NCBI RefSeq assembly: GCF_024753135.1 | Contig: NZ_JANUGP010000048.1 | Span: 1-39,205, forward strand | Direction of reading: 5' to 3' | Source of the DNA: Streptomyces pyxinicus | GTDB taxonomy: Bacteria; Actinomycetota; Actinomycetes; Streptomycetales; Streptomycetaceae | Length of the DNA: 39,205 bases | Shown here: one piece after another, positions 1 through 7,673 of the stretch | Numbering within the stretch: the first letter of the stretch is position 1 | Layout of the letters: each line of letters opens with the position of its first letter | Translations under genes and position numbers: made by a program | The notes under the pieces: model-generated | Databases searched by the model: none | Told to the model about the DNA's origin: nothing | What the model saw: the letters and a program-made list of their open reading frames with translations, nothing else

Positions 1-1319
1 CCCCCCGGCCGCGGCCCGACAGCCCCCGGCCCCCCCGTCGCAACCCCCCCCCCCCCCGCCACCCCCCCCACCCCCGCCGTGATCTTCACGTTCCACGCCC
101 CCGAAGCCGTGCGGTTCTCCACCTCCACCTTCACGTCCTCGCCGGGGACGGTGAAGGACTCCCCCAGGGCCACCGGGGCGTCGGCCAGGGGTGGATAGAC
201 CGAGTTCTCCCAGCAGGCCTCGGTGTGGGGGTGGGCGTCGATGACCTCGACCGGGCCGCCGCCGGACTCGGCGCTGCCGTGGACGCGGTAGGCCAGTACG
301 CCCTGGCGGCAGGTCGCGCGGTCGTTGCCCGCCGGGCTCCGGGCCTCGAAGGCGAGGGCGCTGTCCGGGCCGGTGCGGACGACCGCGAGTTTCACGCCGT
401 TGCCGAGGCCGAAGGCGGGGGCGCCGGCGGTGCCCCGTACCGGGACGCCCGGGCCGGCCGCGAGGGGCTCCAGGGTGAGGCGGGTCGAGCCGGTGCCGCG
501 TACGCAGGCGACCTGGCGGGGGTCGAGCCAGCCGAGTTTCCACTTGTGCCAGGCGAACAGGTCAGGGGACAGGCCGAACTGGCTGCCCATCAGGTCCCAG
601 TCGCCGACGAAGGTGTCCCAGTCGCCCTTGCCGTCGACCGGGCGGTGGTAGAGGTCGGGCAGGTCGAAGACGTGGCCGGTCTCGTGGGCGAGGACCAGCC
701 GGTCCGGCGGATGTCTCTCGAACACCGTGACGACCCGCCGGACGTCCGTACCGTCCACCCGCAGGGGCGTGTCGAGGTTGACGACCTTCGTGGCGTCCGA
801 GTCCACACCGGGCGCGTCCGGGTCGGCGACGAAGTACACGACCGGGTAGCGCGAGAAGTCGACCTGCTTGTCGGCCACCGCGAACGCGTCCCGCAGATAG
901 GCGGCCCGGTCCTGGGCGCTCCAGTCCCGCCTTATGGCGTACGACGACGACGGGCGCGGCATCCGCAGCCAGTGCGGCAGCGGGTGCGGGCGCAGGGTGA
1001 ACTTGCCGTAGGAGGCCTGCTCGTAGAAGCGGCTGGTGGCCGGGAAGTGGTCGGCGGTCAGTTCGGCCGGGGTGGTGCGGGGGGTGGCGTCCGGGAAGGA
1101 CAGGAAGATCATGACCGCGTCGACCGTGCCGGTGGGGCGGGCGTAGTCGGTGTTCCAGGTGTCGACGCCCTCGGAGTGGTGGGCCTCGGTGCGGTGCAGG
1201 GCGCAGGGGGCCGTCGAGAAGGGCTCGGCCACCGAGGGGCCGGTGAGGATCGAGGTCGCGGCGAGCGCCGACAGCGTGGTGCACACGGCGGCGGTGCTGC
1301 GCAGCTTGGGCACGGACAT
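1..1319 (-). CDS. Secreted M6-type zinc metalloprotease (3' end off window)
   Basis: A probable secreted metallopeptidase of the M6 (immune inhibitor A-like) group. The first 31 or so residues look like a Sec signal peptide: a basic start, a hydrophobic core and a SVA-type cleavage region. The zinc motif HETGH lies at residues 212-216, followed by DLPDLYH. A WDLMG motif at 241-245 matches the conserved Met-turn region of M6 enzymes. At least 439 residues are present and the reading frame is open to the left edge, so the C-terminus is missing. The last visible residues are Gly/Ala/Pro-rich and are encoded by long G runs. Start choice: ATG at 1319 has GGAGG only 2 nt upstream, while GTG at 1313 would give 8 nt spacing and may be the true start. 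It is divergent from the PAS-GGDEF-EAL gene. Family call is firm; substrate is unknown. Confidence 0.85.
   Translation of the reverse strand, partial: MSVPKLRSTAAVCTTLSALAATSILTGPSVAEPFSTAPCALHRTEAHHSEGVDTWNTDYARPTGTVDAVMIFLSFPDATPRTTPAELTADHFPATSRFYEQASYGKFTLRPHPLPHWLRMPRPSSSYAIRRDWSAQDRAAYLRDAFAVADKQVDFSRYPVVYFVADPDAPGVDSDATKVVNLDTPLRVDGTDVRRVVTVFERHPPDRLVLAHETGHVFDLPDLYHRPVDGKGDWDTFVGDWDLMGSQFGLSPDLFAWHKWKLGWLDPRQVACVRGTGSTRLTLEPLAAGPGVPVRGTAGAPAFGLGNGVKLAVVRTGPDSALAFEARSPAGNDRATCRQGVLAYRVHGSAESGGGPVEVIDAHPHTEACWENSVYPPLADAPVALGESFTVPGEDVKVEVENRTASGAWNVKITAGVGGVAGGGGVATGGPGAVGPRPG
44..57. repeat. 14-base C homopolymer inside the M6 protease gene
   Basis: Fourteen consecutive C (G on the coding strand), followed by further C runs, lie near the left edge within the 3' part of the protease gene. 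The frame is open with exactly 14 bases. The tract is prone to slippage or to sequencing error. Confidence 0.9.
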
Positions 1320-1640
1320 GACCTCCGGGTGCGGTTCAGGGGACCAGCACCCACACTGCTGCGCTTTGTACGGTTATGCCCTGTTCACCTGCACCAGAAG
1401 GGTGAGTGCGCCTGTACTGCGCCGGAGCGCACCACGGCGCTCAACACCCCGAATCACTCACGGAACGTCACAACTGGTCGAAGGGCCGAAGAAGCCGTCC
1501 AGGTGCGGGCAGAAACGATCTGTCAGAACCTGTACTCCGTCCGGGAGACTGGAGAGTGGCTGGAAGGGCCCGGGGCCAGCCTCTATGATCGGCACACTTT
1601 CCGGCACGGACACAGATCGAGTGCACTGCGGGAGCAAGCG
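1320..1640. other. Intergenic region between divergent protease and GGDEF-EAL genes
   Basis: This 321-bp gap carries the upstream regions of two divergent genes. The best promoter-like element for the rightward gene is TATGAT at 1584-1589, about 50 nt before the GTG start. I see no clear -35 partner and no strong palindrome. No convincing small gene is visible. Confidence 0.6.
1584..1589 (+). promoter_or_regulatory. Candidate -10 element (TATGAT) for the PAS-GGDEF-EAL gene
   Basis: TATGAT matches the actinobacterial -10 pattern TANNNT and would leave a 5' leader of about 45 nt before GTG at 1641. No good -35 is visible, so this is tentative. Confidence 0.35.
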
Positions 1641-3446
1641 GTGAGCGGAACGTCCGAAGGGCCGACGCCCGCGGCAGACCTCGACCGGTCGGCCGTAACT
1701 GACAGTGACTACACCATCTATCACCGTGTCTTCGCGACCGCCCCGCTGTCCATGGCGGTCGTGGACCCGGACGGCAGCGTCGTCAGCGCCAACACCGCCT
1801 TCGGCGCGCTGCTCGGCACGGACCCGGAGACACTGACCGGGCGGCCCGCCGCCGACCTGGTGGGCCTCTCCACGGACGCCCGGAGCCGGCACGCCTACCG
1901 GGAGGTGCTCGGCGGCCGGCAGGCGCGGCTGCGCTGCACGCGCCGGCTCAAGCACCCCGAGGGACACTCGGTCTGGGTGCAGGTGACCGTCGCCCCGCTG
2001 GGCGGCGGCCGGCCGGGGGCGCTGCTGTCCCTCACCGACGTCAGCGGCCGCCGGGAACTCCAGGCGCGGCTACGGCACTTGCAGATGCACGATCCGGTCA
2101 CCCGGCTGCCCAACCGCACCCTGTTCTTCGAGCGCCTGACGGCCGCCCTGGAGGCGGAGGCGTACGAGCGCAGCGGCACCGGCCGGATCGGGCTGTGCTA
2201 CCTGGACGTGGACGGCTTCAAGGCGGTCAACGACACCCTCGGCCACCGCGTCGGCGACCGGCTGCTCGCGGCCGTGGCCGAGCGGCTGACCCGGGTCGCC
2301 GACGAGGCCGGGTACGCCCGGGCCGCGACCCCGCTGGTGGCCCGGCTCGGCGGTGACGAGTTCGCGCTGCTCGTGGAGGACTCCACCGGCACCGAACAGC
2401 TCGCCGACCTCGCCGAGTCGGCGCTGAAGGCGCTGGAGGAGCCCTTCGACCTGGCCGGCCAGCGGCTGTCGCTGACCGCGTCCATCGGGGTGGTGGAGCG
2501 CCAGGCGGCCGGCACCACGGCCACCGGTCTGATGCAGGCGGCGGACACGACGCTGTACTGGGCGAAGGCGGACGGCAAGGGCCGCTGGACGCTGTTCGAC
2601 CCCGAGCGCAACGCGCACCGGATGACCCGTCAGGCGCTGTCGTCGATGCTGCGGCCGGCCATCGAGCGCGGGGAGTTCGCCCTGGAGTACCAGCCGCTGG
2701 TCGGGATGGGGGACGGGCGGCTGAGCGGGGTCGAGGCGCTGATCCGGTGGCATCACCCGCAGTTCGGCATGCTGTCGCCGAATCGGTTCATCGGACTGGC
2801 CGAGGAGGACGGTTCGATCGTGCAGCTCGGCCGTTGGGCGCTGGTCACCGCCTGCCGGCAGGCCCGGCGCTGGCAGCAGGACCACCCCGGGGAGCCGCCC
2901 ATCTTCGTCAGCGTCAACGTGGCGGTGCGCCAGGTGTGGGACTCCGACCTGGTGGCCGATGTCGCCGAGACGCTCGCCGAGACCGGGCTCGCCCCGCAGC
3001 TGCTCCAGCTGGAGCTGACCGAGTCCGCCGTGATGGGCTCGGCCGGCCGGCCGCTCCAGGCCCTCCAGGCGCTCAGCGACATGGGGGTGCGCATCGCCAT
3101 CGACGACTTCGGCACCGGCTATTCCAACCTCGCCTATCTGAGCCGGCTGCCGGTGAAGGTGCTGAAGCTGGACGGCTCCTTCGTGCGCGGCTTCCAGTAC
3201 GAGGGCGACCAGAAGGCGCTGGCGCCGAATCCCGCGGACGAGGTGATCGTGGAGGCGATGATCCAGCTCGCGCACCGGCTCGGGCTGACCGTGACGGCGG
3301 AGTGCGTGGAGACCTCGGCCCAGGCCACCCGGCTGCGCCGGATCGGCTGCGACACCGGACAGGGCTGGCTGTACTCCCGCCCGGTGTCGCCGGATCGTAT
3401 CTCCGAGCTGCTGGGGACGCAGAGCTACGCGGTCGGCAACCCGTAG
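1641..3446 (+). CDS. PAS-GGDEF-EAL cyclic-di-GMP synthase/phosphodiesterase
   Basis: A 601-residue bifunctional c-di-GMP turnover protein with no membrane segment. Domains in order: PAS (about 24-145), GGDEF (about 147-315, intact GGDEF at 237-241) and EAL (about 330-590, EAL at 365-367). The EAL domain keeps the metal and catalytic signatures ELTES, IDDFGTGYSNL, KLDGSF, ECVET and the late Gln, so both activities look possible. No RxxD inhibitory site is seen just before GGDEF. I place the start at GTG 1641 behind GGGAG; the same frame stays open far upstream, but that upstream protein is Arg/Gly-rich shadow sequence antisense to the protease gene. The domain order resembles Streptomyces RmdA, but orthology cannot be judged here. 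Its 3' end overlaps the convergent LLM gene by 22 bp. Confidence 0.93.
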   Translation: MSGTSEGPTPAADLDRSAVTDSDYTIYHRVFATAPLSMAVVDPDGSVVSANTAFGALLGTDPETLTGRPAADLVGLSTDARSRHAYREVLGGRQARLRCTRRLKHPEGHSVWVQVTVAPLGGGRPGALLSLTDVSGRRELQARLRHLQMHDPVTRLPNRTLFFERLTAALEAEAYERSGTGRIGLCYLDVDGFKAVNDTLGHRVGDRLLAAVAERLTRVADEAGYARAATPLVARLGGDEFALLVEDSTGTEQLADLAESALKALEEPFDLAGQRLSLTASIGVVERQAAGTTATGLMQAADTTLYWAKADGKGRWTLFDPERNAHRMTRQALSSMLRPAIERGEFALEYQPLVGMGDGRLSGVEALIRWHHPQFGMLSPNRFIGLAEEDGSIVQLGRWALVTACRQARRWQQDHPGEPPIFVSVNVAVRQVWDSDLVADVAETLAETGLAPQLLQLELTESAVMGSAGRPLQALQALSDMGVRIAIDDFGTGYSNLAYLSRLPVKVLKLDGSFVRGFQYEGDQKALAPNPADEVIVEAMIQLAHRLGLTVTAECVETSAQATRLRRIGCDTGQGWLYSRPVSPDRISELLGTQSYAVGNP

Positions 3447-4513
3447 GCGTCGGCGATCAGCCGGTAGGAGCGCAGGCGCAGCTCGCCCCGGTGGGCGTGC
3501 GAGGTGATCATCAGCTCGTCGGCGCCGGTGCGCTTCCGGAGGTCGTCCAGTCCGGTTATGACCTCGTCGGCGGTGCCGTGCACGACGTTGGCCGACCAGG
3601 AGGCGATGAACTCCTCCTCCATCGGGCCGAACTCGTGGGCCTCGGCCTCCGCCGGGTCCGGGAACAGGCCCGGGCGGCCGGTGCGCAGCCGCAGCATGTT
3701 CAGCGCCATGGCGCGGGTCTGCCGGCGGGCCTCCCGCGCCTCGTCGGTGGCGAGGGCGGACACGCCGATGAGCGCGTAGGGCTCGTCCAGGACCTCGGAG
3801 GGGCGGAAGGACTGCCGGTACAGGTCGAGGGCCGGGACGGTGTTCTGCGCGGAGAAGTGGTGCGCGAAGGCGAACGGCAGGCCGAGTACGCCGGCCAGCC
3901 GGGCACTGAACCCGGAGGAGCCGAGCAGCCAGACCGGTGGCCGGTGCGGGGACTGCACACCGCCGGGGGCGCTGCCCTGCACCGGGCCGGGGATGGCGTG
4001 GATCTTGCGGTAGGGGTGGCCGTCGGGGAAGTCGTCGTCCAGGAACCGGATCAGCTCGGCGAGCTGCTGCGGGAAGTCGTCGGCGCCCTCGTTCAGGGTG
4101 TCGGTACGGCGCAGCGCGGCGGCCGTGGCCCCGTCGGTGCCCGGTGCCCGTCCGAGGCCGAGGTCGATCCGGCCCGGGGCCAGCGCCTCCAGGGTGCCGA
4201 ACTGCTCGGCGATCACCAGCGGGGCGTGGTTGGGCAGCATGACGCCGCCCGAGCCGAGCCGGATGCGCTCGGTGCGGGCGGCGAGGTGGGCCAGGATCAC
4301 CGCGGGCGAGGAGGAGGCCACGCCGGGCATGGAGTGGTGCTCGGCGACCCAGTACCGGTGGAAGCCGCGGGCCTCGGCCAGCCGGGACAGCTCGACGCTC
4401 GTGCGCAGGGCGTCGGTGGCGGTACTGCCGGCGCCGACGGTCACCAGGTCCAGTACGGAGAGGGGGACGGGGGCGGTCCCGTGTGTCGTGCCCCGGATCT
4501 CGTCTGCCGACAC
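3425..4513 (-). CDS. LLM-class flavin-dependent oxidoreductase (luciferase family, group 1)
   Basis: A 362-residue luciferase-like monooxygenase. The motifs YWVAEHHSMPGVASSSP near the N-terminus and RIRLGSGGVMLPNHAPLVIAEQFGTL are those of the MsnO8-like group 1 family, which uses FMN. RIDLGLGRAPG follows. Length is normal for the family. The start is GTG at 4513 with AGGAGG 8 nt upstream. It is convergent with the c-di-GMP gene, the two stop codons lying inside each other's 3' ends. The Asp/Glu-racemase-like gene lies 85 bp upstream on the same strand and could share a transcript. Substrate is unknown. Confidence 0.88.
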   Translation of the reverse strand: MSADEIRGTTHGTAPVPLSVLDLVTVGAGSTATDALRTSVELSRLAEARGFHRYWVAEHHSMPGVASSSPAVILAHLAARTERIRLGSGGVMLPNHAPLVIAEQFGTLEALAPGRIDLGLGRAPGTDGATAAALRRTDTLNEGADDFPQQLAELIRFLDDDFPDGHPYRKIHAIPGPVQGSAPGGVQSPHRPPVWLLGSSGFSARLAGVLGLPFAFAHHFSAQNTVPALDLYRQSFRPSEVLDEPYALIGVSALATDEAREARRQTRAMALNMLRLRTGRPGLFPDPAEAEAHEFGPMEEEFIASWSANVVHGTADEVITGLDDLRKRTGADELMITSHAHRGELRLRSYRLIADAYGLPTA

Positions 4514-4598
4514 GGTGAGGCCTCCTGGTGTGACGTGGGCGGTTGCGCCCTTGTCGAACAGGAGACCGGCCTCTCTTATTCCGGCCGGGGACGCCCCC

Positions 4599-5366
4599 TC
4601 AGGCCTGCACCAGCGGTTCCCGGGTGAAGAGGGCGCCGAGGGTGGGCGCGTTCACCCGGCGGTCGGCCAGGCGCAGGGCCTCCCAGACGGTGACCTGGTT
4701 GGCGGTGAGGACCGGCTTGGACAGGGTCTTCTCCAGCAGGGAGACGTGCGCGGCGGTGTGCAGGGCGGTGTCCGGCAGCAGGACCGCCTGCGCGTCGGGG
4801 GTGTCCGCCGCGCGGGCCAGGGCCAGTACCTCCTCCTCACCCCAGGTGCCGGCCTCCGCTCCGGCGGCGGGTCCGGCGGAGTGCACGCCGGTCACCTCCA
4901 GGCCGCCGGCCCGCAGGAAGTCCGCGAACAGGGCGGTGACGTCCGCGGGGTAGGGCGCGCCGACGGCGACCCGGCGCACGCCCAGCTCGCGGGCCGCGTG
5001 GACGAAGGCGAACGACGTCGAGGAGGCCGGCATCCCGGCCAGCCGGGCCAGCTCCCTGACCTGTTCCTGGGCGCCGTCCCAGCCGTGTGCGAAGCCGCCG
5101 CTGGTGGAGGCCCGGACCACGGTCTCGGCCCCGGACAGCCGCAGACCCTCCACGCCCTTCGCGAGCCGTTCGGCCGAGTCGGGCCGTTCAGCCGAGCCGA
5201 GCCGTTCAGCCGAGCCCGTCCCGCGCGGTGCCACCCCGAAGGACGCGTCCTCGCCGGTCTCGGTGCGCACCAGATCCAGCCGGATGTCACTGCCGAGCAA
5301 CTGCTCCATGCGTGGATAGTCGTCCTCGGCGAGGTGGCCCGGGCAGAGAAATCCGAGTGCGGTCAT
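4599..5366 (-). CDS. Asp/Glu racemase / maleate isomerase-like protein lacking catalytic Cys
   Basis: A 255-residue protein resembling the maleate cis-trans isomerase/arylmalonate decarboxylase branch of the Asp/Glu racemase superfamily, judged by MTALGFLCPGHLAEDDYPRME at the N-terminus and the two-lobed pattern. In typical members a Cys sits in an xACTSGS motif and a second in an SCTxLRT motif. Here the matching segments read RASTSGG (Ser87) and LPDTALHT (Asp199); the only Cys is Cys8. Residues about 50-68 contain three tandem copies of a six-residue SAERxx unit. The ATG at 5366 is preceded by AGGAAGG. It is divergent from the D-2-hydroxyacid dehydrogenase. The fold call is reasonable; racemase or isomerase chemistry is doubtful. 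Confidence 0.75.
   Translation of the reverse strand: MTALGFLCPGHLAEDDYPRMEQLLGSDIRLDLVRTETGEDASFGVAPRGTGSAERLGSAERPDSAERLAKGVEGLRLSGAETVVRASTSGGFAHGWDGAQEQVRELARLAGMPASSTSFAFVHAARELGVRRVAVGAPYPADVTALFADFLRAGGLEVTGVHSAGPAAGAEAGTWGEEEVLALARAADTPDAQAVLLPDTALHTAAHVSLLEKTLSKPVLTANQVTVWEALRLADRRVNAPTLGALFTREPLVQA
5165..5218 (-). repeat. Three tandem 18-bp units within the racemase-like gene
   Basis: Units at 5165-5182, 5183-5200 and 5201-5218 share the core GCCGTTCAGCCGAG with few changes. The period is a multiple of three, so copy-number change keeps the frame and adds or removes six residues (SAERxx). Confidence 0.9.
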
Positions 5367-5592
5367 GTCCAGCCTTCCTGGGGTCTCTTCGGGCGGTACG
5401 GGCCGTTCGCGCACGGCCCGTACGTGTCGGGTACCCAGTCGGCGCAGTGCCGCCCCTCCGCGTGACCTGGTTGGCCGACAGCGCCCGGTGCGCGCCGGCC
5501 CGTCGGATGGCGCGGCCGACCGTGTTGACGGCGGTGGGCCGGGGTGCGAGCGTGGTCGGTCCCCGCCCGCCGGACGCCGGGAGCCGCCCCGT

Positions 5593-6546
5593 ATGACGCC
5601 GTCCTCGCCCACCGTGCTCGTGCTCGACGCCGAGCCGCCGCCCCGGCTCGGCCGCCTCACCGGGCGCGCCCGGATCGTGCACACGGACGCCGCGCACCTG
5701 GCCGGGCACCTGCCGGCGGCGGACGTGCTGCTGGTGTGGGACTTCACCTCGGGCGCCGTACGGGAGGCGTGGCCGGGCGGCGGGCCCCGGCCGCGCTGGG
5801 TGCACACCGCGAGCGCGGGCGTGGACCACCTGCTCTGCCCGGAGCTGGCCGCCTCGGACACGGTGGTGACCAACGCGCGCGGGATCTTCGAACGGCCGAT
5901 CGCGGAGTACGTGGCGGCGCTGGTGCTGGCCGTCGCGAAGGACCTGCCGCGCACCCTGGAGTACCAGCGGGAGCGGGTCTGGCGGCACCGGGAGACCCGG
6001 CGGGTGGCGGGCACCCGCGCGTGCGTGGTCGGCTCGGGGCCGGTCGGCCGGGCGATCGTGCGCACGCTGAAGGCGCTGGACGTGACGACGGCGCTGGTCG
6101 GGCGGGTGCCGCGGGCCGGCATCCACGGCCCGGCCGACCTGGACCGGCTGCTCTCCCGGGCGGACTGGGTGATCGCGGCGGCGCCGCTGACCGAGCGGAC
6201 GTACGGCATGTTCGACGCGCACCGCTTCGACGTGATGCAGCCCTCGGCGTTCTTCGTGAACGTCGGGCGCGGTCCGCTGGTCGACGAGGACGCGCTCGCC
6301 GCGGCGCTGACCCGGCGCTGGATCGCCGGCGCCGCGCTGGACGTGTTCGCCGCCGAACCGCTGCCCGCCGAGAGCCCGTTGTGGGGGCTGCCGGGGCTGC
6401 TGGTGTCCCCGCACATGAGCGGTGACACGGTCGGCTGGCGGGATGAACTGTCGGTCCAGTTCGTGGAGATGTACGAGCGCTGGGCGGCGGGCAGGTCGCT
6501 GCCGAACGTGGTGGACAAGCAGCGGGGGTACGTTCCCGGCCACTGA
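5593..6546 (+). CDS. D-2-hydroxyacid dehydrogenase (NAD-binding)
   Basis: A 317-residue D-isomer-specific 2-hydroxyacid dehydrogenase. The Rossmann motif GSGPVG is at 147-152. The catalytic triad is visible as Arg226 in VNVGRGPLVDED, Glu255 in DVFAAEPLP and His274 in SPHMSG. Enzymes of this family reduce 2-keto acids to D-2-hydroxyacids or the reverse; several are glyoxylate/hydroxypyruvate reductase-like. I choose ATG 5593, where sequence similarity begins; upstream in-frame sequence is low-quality and overlaps the divergent gene's promoter region. An IclR regulator follows 161 bp downstream on the same strand. Substrate is unknown. Confidence 0.9.
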   Translation: MTPSSPTVLVLDAEPPPRLGRLTGRARIVHTDAAHLAGHLPAADVLLVWDFTSGAVREAWPGGGPRPRWVHTASAGVDHLLCPELAASDTVVTNARGIFERPIAEYVAALVLAVAKDLPRTLEYQRERVWRHRETRRVAGTRACVVGSGPVGRAIVRTLKALDVTTALVGRVPRAGIHGPADLDRLLSRADWVIAAAPLTERTYGMFDAHRFDVMQPSAFFVNVGRGPLVDEDALAAALTRRWIAGAALDVFAAEPLPAESPLWGLPGLLVSPHMSGDTVGWRDELSVQFVEMYERWAAGRSLPNVVDKQRGYVPGH

Positions 6547-6617
6547 CCCGCGAGGCGACCGGTGCGATCTTGCCAACAACCGCTGCTCGGCAGCCCATTG
6601 CCGGTTATCGTGGTAGC

Positions 6618-6655
6618 GATCCGCCGATCCGCCGATCCGCCGATCCGCCGATCGG
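6618..6655. repeat. 8-bp tandem repeat (GATCCGCC x4) upstream of the IclR gene
   Basis: Four head-to-tail copies of GATCCGCC end in the palindrome CCGATCGG. A further doublet of CGGCTTCG (about 6661-6676) follows. All lie in the 161-bp gap just upstream of the IclR start. They could be slippage repeats or a cluster of operator half-sites. Confidence 0.85.
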
Positions 6656-6707
6656 ACACGCGGCTTCGCGGCTTCGCGGCCCACCGAGCGAGCGCAGGGG
6701 AGACACC

Positions 6708-7466
6708 GTGGCGCTGATGCACGAGCCGACCGCCCCGTACCACTCCGCCCAGGACGCCCTGCGCGTGCTGGAGACCGTGGCGCTCCACCCCGCGGGCGTC
6801 ACGGACGTCCGGCTCTCCCGCCGTACCGGCCTCGGCGCCGAGCGGCTGACCGCCCTGCTGCGCATGCTGCGCCGCGAGGGGTACGTCGTCCGGACGGCCG
6901 ACGGGGCGTACGTCACCGGTGACACCCTGCGCCGTCTCACCTCGGCGCACGACCGGGAGCGCGCGCTGCGCGAGAAGCTCCAGCACACCCTGGACCGGCT
7001 GCGGGACTCGGTCGGCGCCGCCGTCTACATCAGCCGGTACCTGGACGGCGAGGTGCGGGTCACCCAGTACGCCGCCGGGCCCGGCACCCCGGCGGTCAAC
7101 GAGTGGGTGGACTTCCGCTGCTCGGCGCACGCGACGGCCGTGGGCAAGAGCCTGCTGACCCAGCTCGACCACAACGGCCGCCGCGACCACCTGTCCCGGC
7201 ACAAGATGGCCCGGCTCACCTCCCGCACCATCACCAGCGACAAGCTGCTGCTGTCCCGCCTGGAGTCGCAGCCGCCGACGGTCCCGGTCCTCGACCTCCA
7301 GGAGTACGCGGTGGGCACGGTCTGCGCGGCCGTCCCGATCACGGCCGGCGCGTCGGTGGGCTGCCTCGCGCTCTCGCTCCCGGTGGCGCACGCGCACCGG
7401 CTGAAGCGGGCCGCCGACGCGCTGAACCGGGGCGCGGCACCGGTCCTGCTGTCCCTGGCGCTCTGA
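6708..7466 (+). CDS. IclR-family transcriptional regulator
   Basis: A 252-residue regulator with an N-terminal winged helix-turn-helix (about residues 12-70, including VTDVRLSRRTGLGAERLTAL) and a C-terminal IclR effector domain. The latter shows the typical FRCSAHATAVGKSLL motif and a C-terminal VCAAVPI strand. IclR proteins usually sense small organic acids. The start is GTG 6708 with AGGGGAG about 6 nt upstream; ATG 6717 is the alternative. It lies downstream of the D-2-hydroxyacid dehydrogenase on the same strand and is the likely regulator of that gene and/or the racemase-like gene. The tRNA-Lys gene follows 87 bp later. Confidence 0.9.
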   Translation: MALMHEPTAPYHSAQDALRVLETVALHPAGVTDVRLSRRTGLGAERLTALLRMLRREGYVVRTADGAYVTGDTLRRLTSAHDRERALREKLQHTLDRLRDSVGAAVYISRYLDGEVRVTQYAAGPGTPAVNEWVDFRCSAHATAVGKSLLTQLDHNGRRDHLSRHKMARLTSRTITSDKLLLSRLESQPPTVPVLDLQEYAVGTVCAAVPITAGASVGCLALSLPVAHAHRLKRAADALNRGAAPVLLSLAL

Positions 7467-7478
7467 CCACCGGCGCAG

Positions 7479-7515
7479 TGGTCACGAGCACCCCCGGGGA
7501 CCGGGTAGTATTTTC
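7479..7515 (+). promoter_or_regulatory. tRNA-Lys promoter block, copy 1
   Basis: A 37-bp block starting TGGTC, containing GAGCACCCCCG and ending in GGGTAGTATTTTC, is shared (28 of 37 positions) with the block before the second tRNA-Lys. TAGTAT at 7506-7511 fits a -10 hexamer, about 40 nt before the mature tRNA. Confidence 0.6.
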
Positions 7516-7553
7516 TTCGTCGCCGGCCGCGGGAAGCGGACGGCGGGAGTCAT

Positions 7554-7627
7554 GCGCCGCTAGCTCAGTTGGTTAGAGCAGCTGACTCTTAATCAGCGGG
7601 TCCGGGGTTCGAGTCCCTGGCGGCGCA
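7554..7627 (+). tRNA. tRNA-Lys (anticodon CTT), copy 1
   Basis: A complete cloverleaf. The acceptor stem GCGCCGC pairs with GCGGCGC, the discriminator is A, and the anticodon stem GCTGA/TCAGC encloses the loop CTCTTAA with anticodon CTT. The T arm carries GGTTCGAGTCC. The 3' CCA is not encoded. It is identical to the second copy at 11781. A strong hairpin follows directly. Confidence 0.97.
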
Positions 7628-7632
7628 CAGAT

Positions 7633-7664
7633 GAAGGGCCCCTCGCCTCGGCGGGGGGCCCTTC
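7633..7664 (+). terminator. Hairpin terminator between tRNA-Lys and DUF3592 gene
   Basis: GAAGGGCCCC and its complement form a stem of about 15 bp with one G-T pair and a very short loop. It lies between convergent genes and probably works in both directions. Confidence 0.75.
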
Positions 7665-7673
7665 GGTGTTCCG

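Noticed and set aside
225..1640. Long in-frame upstream extension of the PAS-GGDEF-EAL protein (470 extra residues)
   Set aside because: The extension is Arg/Gly/Val-rich shadow sequence antisense to the M6 protease gene; the PAS domain and a ribosome site begin at 1641.
6618..6655. CRISPR-like repeat cluster
   Set aside because: Eight-bp units without spacers; no cas genes nearby.
4599..7397. 932-residue minus-strand frame spanning racemase-like, dehydrogenase and IclR regions
   Set aside because: Only its last 255 residues (the racemase-like gene) are protein-like; the rest is antisense to two real genes.
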